20,458 nt of DNA from NCBI GenBank assembly GCA_028565635.1, contig JAOXYB010001347.1, positions 1 through 20,458 of the forward strand, given 5' to 3'. Shown here one piece after another: positions 13,663 to 20,458 of the stretch. Made by a program: the position numbers and the translations under genes. A model generated the notes under the pieces. That model saw only the letters and a list, made by a program, of their open reading frames with translations. It was not told the DNA's origin and did no database searches. Origin of the DNA: Phoronis ovalis. Taxonomy: Eukaryota; Phoronida; Phoronidae. Numbering within the stretch: the stretch's first letter is position 1; the number at the start of each line of letters is the position of its first letter.

Positions 13663-16600
13663 ATGGAATACGAGGGATTAGAGAAAGCTCTGGTAGTTTT
13701 GAAGTCAGCTGAGTCAGATAATGAAAGACTAGCTACACTTTTGCTGGTAAGTTAGAAAACTTCAATATGAAATGAAGGAGTTTGCTTAATTATATTAAGA
13801 CTAAGAGTGAAGTTCTGTTTTGTACTTGTCTTGTTAATCCCAGTTGTAAAGGTTCAAGAATCTAGACCCATGTCACAAGTTATGCGTTGTCCGTAGTCAT
13901 ATGCTTGCTTGTAAAATTTTGGGGTAAAACCCGGGGAGGCCGGGGGTACTTGGCGGTACAGGGTCAGGGGTGAGACCCAGGCCTCAAAACCCTAGTGGCT
14001 ATACCCGCTGCAAGCCAGCTATGGTAAGAAACATACCCCGTTGTCGGAAAAGATGGCTAAAAGCATATCCCGTTGTCAGAAAAGATGGCTTTAGTAACAG
14101 TTAACATCCATGACAAAAAATATCCCTTTTATATAAGCAAACATGGCTAAAACATACCCCTTTAGTAAGTGCTAATGACTAAAAATATACCCCGTTGTAA
14201 GCAGATTAGATTTTCGAGACCCGTTCTTAGCAGTGAGCTAAAAATATACCCTGTTGCAAGCATCCAGGGCTGAAATATAAACCCTGTAGCAAGCATCCAG
14301 GGCTGAAATATAAACCCTGTTGGAAGCAAGGAACCTGAAAAATCATACCCCATAGGGCGGTACATATGTATAATCACTTTGGATGGCATTAAAACACGAA
14401 TCTGTGAGATATGACACAATACAGAGACCTCCAATTCGTAACAGCAGAAGCATGGTGCTGTGATTTATTGCACAATTGTATACGTTAGCAATAAATTAAT
14501 CCGTGTGCAGTTTGTGCTTGAAGATCCTGTACGTATTGTATAATTATACATAAGTTTGCTATCTCCTGAATGTCCACTTTATCCAGTATAAATTGACTGG
14601 CAGGTTGTACTCCTGGGGGGAGGGGCAGTGGTGCACTGCCAATATATACTGGTGTGTATACATCCTTGGGAAATACTTGCCAACAACCTTGGCAGGTGTG
14701 ATGCCCTAGGTAAATTATTACCATATCCAGTAGTAAAAATTGCAATTTGAAAAGATACCCATGGTAAAAATTTATTTGCGAAGACATCCAATGGTTAAAC
14801 ATCCTAGAAATAAGCAGCTATGTGTACTCCCTGTGGCACAGACAGTAAAATCCTGGAAATTTACACCCAAAAATGTAGGATATTGCGGTAAATAATCATT
14901 TATTGAAAATATATACAAGATGGTTAAACTTTATTTTCAAAAAGCACACCTGATGAAAAAAGTTAAGTAAACATGAAAAAGATAAAAGTGGTAAAAGTGG
15001 GGGCTGAAAAAAGGGGACCCACAGGGCAGCACATATATATGCGTGTATACAGTCACTGTGAATGACAGTAAAAAGTCTTTGTTCTAGTGCATAAGTACTT
15101 CAACAGTTTATAATACATAAACTAAGACTAATTAGCTGTGATCACATCATAAAAATTAAAGTAATTGTCACAAACCAGTAATTAGTATTTTATCGTGAAC
15201 AAAATATTAACTTGAGATATGTGCCTTATAATTTAATAATACATATGCTGATTCATTCTTTTGTTTGATTAGGTCACTAAATTAGTAAAATCTGAAGACT
15301 GTGATAGTGAGACACGAAGACAAATTTTTGATGCTGTTGGTTTTACATTTTTAAACAGATTATTGCGATCTAGTAAGTTAATCATTTGGGCTCATATTAT
15401 AACATAATTAGGAAAGCCCTAGAATTGCATTTGGTACTATTTCAAAACATATAGGCAAGTTCACAAAGGCAGTAGAGTTCATGATTGTTTTTTTAGTGGA
15501 TATTGTGTCTGGATGGTAAAGTTACTTAATGGATGAGCTTATTAAAGTGACAAAATACTTTGTTTAGGACAAGTTGATGTTCACTATCAAAATAATAAAT
15601 TTGCAGAATGTGAAGAATTAATGTAAACAAGGACACCATGTATTTAGTTAACTCATGTATGTTTTTTATCTTCCCATAAAATGTCGCAAATGGACTACAA
15701 GTAGTTGACACCTGGGAAAAACACAGTGCTTCATATTCAGAACCAGAAATAAACTTTAAAATTGCTTTAATGTTTTGTTTTCTATCAGAAATTCAAAACT
15801 TCATTGGAAAATGAAATGGTGTACATACTGTCAACACCTGATTTTCAGGTGGTTATCAGCTGTTGGTAGGCACTCTTCAAGTGGGAAGCCACCCCCTAAC
15901 CATCTCTGTTTATGCATGTATTACTCCAGACAGCTTCTTTAAGAAGACCAGCTCAATCTTTTTATGAAATATTCTGATAAGACAAAATATCAAAGTAATT
16001 AAGTTTCTTTCCCATCATGACAAAATGTTATCATTTCATAATAAGGATTTTTAAAACTGGTGAACTTATTCGATCAATTCAGATTTATATATTTATTTTA
16101 TAGAACTACATGTGTATTAGTTTACTGATTGTTTAATGCTGTTTGTATTTACTCTTCAGATAAAGCTCCTGATGATTGCTGCCCCAACTCTTACAAATCT
16201 TTAGCTGTGACCATACTGGCATGCTTTTGTACAGATGTGGAACTGTCAGTTCATCCAGACTTGCTATCTTTAATACCAAAATTTAACGAATTTCTCTGCC
16301 TAAATCCAAGGTAATTAAGGAAAAATGTAACAGTTTTTGTATTTGACATGTAGGTAAGGGTTATCTTCGAAAATCGTTTATCTGATTTAAAGAAGAAATC
16401 ACTAGTAAGATTTTTTTAAAGTTAACTTTTTGTTTCTGGTGATTTATTTGCTAAATAAACAATGATACTACACATGGGTTGCTCAAGCAGAACTGGTAAT
16501 GTTCAATAACAGGTTTTTAAAATACTAATTTTTAGCTATATGTGTCATTATATCAAATTAAATAGCTGAGTGCTGAAGTTTTCAGTTGAAATCGGATGAA

Positions 16601-19600
16601 CGATTGCCATGACGAACTCATCCAAATATTTTGCCTGTTTCCTATTTTTCCTGGACCTGCGAATTGCCTAATATATAAAACAAAAAAATTTCATAAGTTT
16701 ACTGCTATCATTTAAGGGAAATAATATGCAGTCATTAGTTGTGTGATATAAAGCAATCACCATTGAATCTGGTTCTGTCCGATATTTGATTCTCAGTATT
16801 CTTTACAGTCTGCCTGAAGAATCCAGCAGTGAAGCGGACAGAACTGATTTAAATTTAGTTGATGACACGTACCAGTGCTTACTGGCAATATGTAATGAAC
16901 CTGAAGGAAGGAGTGCCTTACTGTCTAATAAAACAATCAAGAATTTATGCCTGGCTGTTCTACAAAATTACTATGGTGAGTACATACTCCTGAAGTTTCT
17001 TTTGACGCTTTCAAGTTTTATAAAGCTTGAAAATAGGCTTATGTATATTTTTACAGCTCTGACACATTATTTTTAAATTAATTGTTACCTCTAATTATTT
17101 TAATAAATGTTAATTAATTATCCAAATAAATATTGGTTAAATTTAATATCAGAAAATTATGACATTCGTTGAAGTATTAATAAGTAATCACTTGAAGTAC
17201 AAAAAGCAAAAATGGAAGCTTGAAAGTAGGAGGCCGGTATTAAACACTGATGAATATGTCAAGTTGATATCAAAAACTGTGGGAAAAGACAGCTTCTAAA
17301 TTTGGTTCTGTATATCATATGCAGAAACTGTTTCTAATGATTAACTCAGATATAAGTTCTTTATGGTTTTCCATTGTGCGACTTTAACTTTAGTGTCAAG
17401 TACATTGCAGTTTGTATTTATTGCAGGATCTGACAAAGCTTTACAGATTATATTGACACTTTCTCATCACTGCGGCTCAGCTACATGGAAAGATTGTGCT
17501 GCTTCGTGTGACAGTTTAATCTTAAAATATGCCAAGAAATTTCAAGAAAATCAGGTAATAAGTAATTTTTATTGTATAATACTCAGTTTTCTATCATCTC
17601 TAATTTCATCAAACTATGCCATACAGAAAGCATACTGTCCAATGTGTTGTTTCTCAAAACTTGTAAATTTCTAGTCGAGATACATGTACTTTACACTTGT
17701 TTGTTACGAATAGCCTATTTGTATGCACTTGATGGAGCCACCAGTCTCAGACCAAACTATCCTAGCATGTCGCATTCTGGGAATGAACAATGATGTAGTT
17801 CTGCGTGTGTGCTCATGCGATTCACAAAAAAAATCTTATGTTCTTTGATGTAAGAAATATCCTCCTTTTTGTGAGCATATCAATACATAAACAACTATTT
17901 ATTAAACTTTTTTGATTTTGTCAAATCTTTACCGGTTAAAGCTTTTCTAAAGTCAGATTTAAAAAAAACAAGATTTGGGTATAACTAAAGGATGCGGTAT
18001 TGAAAGGGTCTGACTGTAGCACCCTCAAGTGCATGCAAATAGTTTATTCTGGGAATGGATTTTGCATAACAATGTATTCTATAGGAAAAGTTTCTGCATT
18101 GAGAAAGCTGAAAGAAGCACAATGTGTTTCATTTATATCTTTAAACTTCTGCTTTAAAAGTTCTTTTTTGTTTAGTAAATATTCATGCCATTAACACACC
18201 AAACATTTTAATGTTCTTATTGCAGGAAGAAGAAAAGTTTCAACTATGCAGTCTCCTTCAAAATTTGCTAACTTCAGTAACTGGGGTACGTGTTTAAAAG
18301 CATTTTTTCCTTTTGGTTCTTATTAAAATAAACTGAACCAATTACAGTATGCTTAATTTATGTATAAAGTAAACAGTTTAGTTGCAAGGACAAGTATGAC
18401 CAGTAGGTAGCTAATCTAAGCTGTTGCTTGTAACATGTTTCAGATGAAATTTGGTAGGGTTCTGCCATCGTGGAGTTCCTCTATACATAGTGGCTTACAA
18501 GATATCCTTCAAAGTAAAGTTGGTAAGTGACACTAAATTCATTATATTAGTCCATCTATGTCTCTTACCCAATCAGATTTGTTAAATTGGATCATGTGTC
18601 AGCCTGTGAGAAGCCTTTATTGGATAATGAGAAGTTTTAATGGATTGCTAAAAAATTATAATGAAATGCTAGAAAAATTATAATGGATCCCTCGTGGATC
18701 ATCGTTCACATGCTGATTTGAAAGTCGTACAAACCAGCACACATAGGTTGTGAAATTGCAAAATGACTATTTTATTTACCTTTTACAAAGTATATTTTGT
18801 TGTACAGTATTTTGTAAAAGTTTACATTTAACTTGAAAACTAGATATTACAATTTTATGATAAAACGGGAAATCTGAGTTTGTTGCATGCTCACACAGCC
18901 TGTGATAGCCCATGCGCAGTTAAGCAGATGACAACATAAGAATGAACTCGTGTACTGATAAGGAAACATTAATCGTATTGGTCCAATGTAGAGATTAATA
19001 GGCAGCTTCTCGCCTATTATGGAGATATAACGGGTCTCGACCAATTGAAAAGTGATAATACTTGTTAAATCAGTTTCAACCCTTTGTATCTCCATATTTG
19101 ACTCAAAACTCCCTATTTACCTCAGTATATTGATAATTTGCCTTAATTAATCGTAAGAAATTTAAAATATTGTAGCCGCTCATCACAGGGAATCTGCTTT
19201 GAAACTTGCCTCAACAGTAGTAGAGTGCCTTGGTGTGAGGTGGACAATTCTAGGAAATCCAACAGATGAGAAATCTCGCAAATTTTTGTTAATACTCGTT
19301 CATTTGACTTGTATTGAAGTTAGAATGACACTTGAAAACGGAACTCATGAACAGGTACTAGGAATTGGCTGTATTTATTTGTCTATTTTCTCCATTTTGG
19401 AATTGATGAGAGGATATAGAAGATATCCTTGCTATGAAGTATACATTTTACATGATAATCAGAGATCGTTCAGTTGCACCCATTTCTTTTGCACTTGTTT
19501 GGAGGTATGGTAAAACATTATAACAACATGTGGTTACTCTTGATATTATATTGAAATATTGTAGCTGTTTAAGTTTGTGGCCCCTGGACTGACTCGGATT

Positions 19601-20458
19601 ACCATGTAGTTCTGAATTCTCAGTTTTTTGCAGCCTTGTCTTGTCTCATAAATAATTTCCTACTTAAATGAACCATCAAAGATCCTTCATCAGATTTAGA
19701 ATTCAGTACACTTAACTTAGAAAACTTGATGCTTTGAGTCAATTGAGAGGATGAGTTTTTAAAGCCGGTGATTACATGTACTTTGTATTTTTGATTGGCT
19801 AGTCACTGTGGTGCTTTTTTATTTTCTAGATCAATGAAAAATCTGGCCTCTTGTCAGCTTGTTACAGCCTCCTGGAACACATAATAGCATACATGACATC
19901 GTGTACTAGTATGAACCTGGATGAGAAACAAGTTAAACAATTACACTCTGCCATGGTTGGTGCATTCAATGCTGTTATACTGTTTTTGGATGACGTGTCA
20001 ACGAATGAGGATCACAAGGTATTACAATATATGTATATTAAGTATAAAGTTGTCCAGTATATTTCTGCATCATGCTGTTAACGTTTGTCTGTCTGGGAAA
20101 TCTAAGTCCATCTCACAGTACTATAGACGTCTCACATATCATTATTGTTTGAATCTGGAAAACATGGATTGAAAATTTAATACATTGTTAAGTTACAGGG
20201 TGAATTTAAGCACTGTAAATGCAAATCATATACTTTGTATGTACCAAACCTGAACTAGTTTTTGTAAAATATAATTATATAATTTTTAGAAAAATTAATC
20301 AGCAAAATTAAAAAATTTTAAATTTAGTAACTAATTCATTAATTGACTGATTAATTTAATTTATAGATCAGTAAAATGCTAGAGTATGGAACTATTCGTG
20401 TGCTTGGCTCCTGGATGGCAGAAGAAACTACAGCACTACGGCAGGACGTATACAATAT
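13663..20458 (+). CDS. NCDN: Neurochondrin, N-terminal part (partial gene, ten exons)
   Basis: In mammals neurochondrin is a cytosolic, armadillo-like neuronal protein linked to neurite outgrowth, CaMKII inhibition and binding to GPCR tails such as mGluR5. Exons: 13663-13746, 15273-15372, 16160-16310, 16809-16975, 17427-17554, 18226-18285, 18444-18522, 19176-19354, 19830-20018 and 20367-20458 (cut by the window end). All have GT/AG borders with continuous phase, giving about 409 residues. Diagnostic segments are [18 protein letters not shown] (exon 2), ILACFCTD (exon 3), [11 protein letters not shown] (exon 4), FQLCSLL (exon 6), ALKLA with [19 protein letters not shown] (exon 8), and [16 protein letters not shown] (exon 10), which follow human neurochondrin in order. 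The ATG at 13663 is the only one in its frame after the in-frame TAA at 13609-13611. Human NCDN is about 729 residues, so the C-terminal part lies beyond 20458. Confidence 0.94.
13915..14394 (+). repeat. Degenerate 'CATACCCCGTTG' tandem array with GC-rich leader
   Basis: A GC-rich leader (13920-14030, GGGGAGGCCGGGGGTACTTG and similar) is followed by at least eight diverged units of roughly 30-45 bp. They are built on ATGGCTAAAA..CATACCCCGTTG (about 14020-14250). Two near-identical 33-bp units start GCAAGCATCCAGGGCTGAAA at 14256 and 14289. The array ends with the module CATACCCCATAGGGCGG at 14344. This looks like a satellite-like interspersed repeat. Confidence 0.82.
14395..15002 (+). other. 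Middle of NCDN intron 1, no gene seen
   Basis: The segment holds two small hairpins: GGCAGTGGTGCACTGCC (about 14624-14640) and ACTTGCCAACAACCTTGGCAGGT-type arms (about 14673-14698). It lies between two similar end modules (14334 and 15003), so it may be the interior of one larger repeat. No protein domain is visible in any frame. Confidence 0.5.
15003..15075 (+). repeat. Dispersed 'GGGACCCACAGGGC' module, copy in NCDN intron 1
   Basis: The block runs GCTGAAAAAAGGGGACCCAC, AGGGCAGCACATATATATG, then AGTCACTGTGAATGACAG and TAAAA. It matches the block at 14334-14394 (CCTGAAAAATCATACCCC, ATAGGGCGGTACATATGTAT, AATCACTTTGGATGGCAT, TAAAA) and the shorter piece at 5854. The two intron-1 copies are in the same orientation about 670 bp apart. 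Confidence 0.7.
15373..16159 (+). other. NCDN intron 2 (787 bp)
   Basis: The donor is GTAAGT and the acceptor TACTCTTCAG. AT-rich; nothing recognisable. Confidence 0.85.
16311..16808 (+). other. NCDN intron 3 (498 bp) with two possible acceptors
   Basis: The donor is GTAATT and the chosen acceptor TTCTTTACAG ends at 16808. A second AG (TTCTCAG) ends at 16796, 12 nt upstream and also in frame. No gene or repeat was seen in the rest. Confidence 0.82.
16976..17426 (+). other. NCDN intron 4 (451 bp)
   Basis: The donor is GTGAGT and the acceptor TTTATTGCAG. Very AT-rich; nothing else identified. Confidence 0.85.
17555..18225 (+). other. NCDN intron 5 (671 bp), carrying MITE copy 2
   Basis: The donor is GTAATA and the acceptor TCTTATTGCAG. 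About half is the MITE at 17715-18042; the flanks are AT-rich. Confidence 0.85.
17715..18042 (+). mobile_element. MITE copy 2 (about 328 bp)
   Basis: It begins CTATTTGTATGCACTTG (17715) and ends CAAGTGCATGCAAATAG (18042), with inverted pairing running inward to TCAGACC/GGTCTGA. It aligns along its whole length with the reverse complement of 3429-3790, sharing for example TTTACCGGTTAAAGCTTTTC versus TTCACCGGTTAAAGCTTTTC, ATAACTAAAGGATGCG, and CAATACATAAACAAC. It lacks about 30 bp present in copy 1 (around TCTACGCATGCTGAGTC). There is no transposase. Confidence 0.88.
18523..19175 (+). other. NCDN intron 7 (653 bp)
   Basis: The donor is GTAAGT and the acceptor AAAATATTGTAG. It includes a two-copy 21-bp tandem repeat at 18646-18687 (TGCTAAAAAATTATAATGAA, then TGCTAGAAAAATTATAATGG). 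The minus-strand open frame at 18847-19095 shows no domain. Confidence 0.8.
19355..19829 (+). other. NCDN intron 8 (475 bp)
   Basis: The donor is GTACTA and the acceptor ATTTTCTAG. Nothing recognised; the open frame reading on from exon 8 into this intron is an extension artefact. Confidence 0.8.
20019..20366 (+). other. NCDN intron 9 (348 bp)
   Basis: The donor is GTATTA and the acceptor AATTTATAG. Extremely AT-rich in its last 150 bp (TTAATTAATTT-type runs). No gene or repeat identified. Confidence 0.8.

Larger units (their letters stand above)
13747..15272 (+). other. NCDN intron 1 (1526 bp), rich in repeats
   Basis: The donor is GTAAGT and the acceptor TTTGATTAG. It contains the GC-rich block and 'CATACCCC' array (13915-14394), a middle segment with hairpins and no gene, and the end module at 15003-15075. 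Open frames on the minus strand in this region reflect the repeats, not genes. Confidence 0.85.

Noticed and set aside
14162-14802. Minus-strand open frames with repeats such as [11 protein letters not shown]
   Set aside because: They arise from the 33-bp tandem units and other repeat DNA in NCDN intron 1.
19199-19513. 104-codon open frame beyond NCDN exon 8
   Set aside because: Only 19176-19354 matches neurochondrin; the rest reads through the GTACTA donor into the intron.

Overview
The window is nuclear DNA from an animal, most likely a lophotrochozoan and probably a bivalve mollusc. The taxonomic call is an inference from AT-rich, intron-dense gene structure, two animal-type genes with clear vertebrate counterparts, many short MITE-like insertions and abundant degenerate satellite-like repeats. 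No bacterial gene, operon, CRISPR array or tRNA was seen.

Two genes lie head to head, and both run off the window. On the minus strand (1-9556 or further) is the N-terminal half of an ARAP-family gene: ArfGAP with RhoGAP, ankyrin and PH domains. It reads SAM domain, a long disordered linker, PH1, PH2 and ArfGAP, over twelve coding exons. The start codon is at 9512 and the gene leaves the window at base 1, inside or just after the ArfGAP domain. On the plus strand (13663-20458) are ten exons of neurochondrin (NCDN), about 409 codons or a little over half of a typical protein. It is cut off by the right edge.

The 4.15 kb between the two start codons holds the ARAP 5' UTR intron, a possible ARAP 5' non-coding exon near 13223 and a candidate shared promoter with an ETS-type site at 13328. 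It also holds a 711-bp DNA transposon with 16-bp inverted ends and a possible transposase remnant (11799-12509), and a short LTR-like fragment (about 11425-11540).

The introns carry further repeats: a 33-bp minisatellite beside the ArfGAP exon (1171-1309), two copies of one MITE (3429-3790 and 17715-18042), a two-unit 315-bp duplication (6585-7225), and a 'CATACCCC' degenerate array with recurring end modules in NCDN intron 1 (13915-15080).

The two genes have no known joint pathway. ARAP proteins are PI(3,4,5)P3-responsive Arf/Rho GAPs acting on membrane traffic and actin. Neurochondrin is a cytosolic armadillo-like protein of neurons. I found no evidence of a new multi-gene system. The best leads are an in-frame stop (or tiny intron) in the ArfGAP region, a cluster of AP-2-type DPF/DPW motifs in the ARAP linker, a shortened ArfGAP catalytic loop, and the transposon structures.
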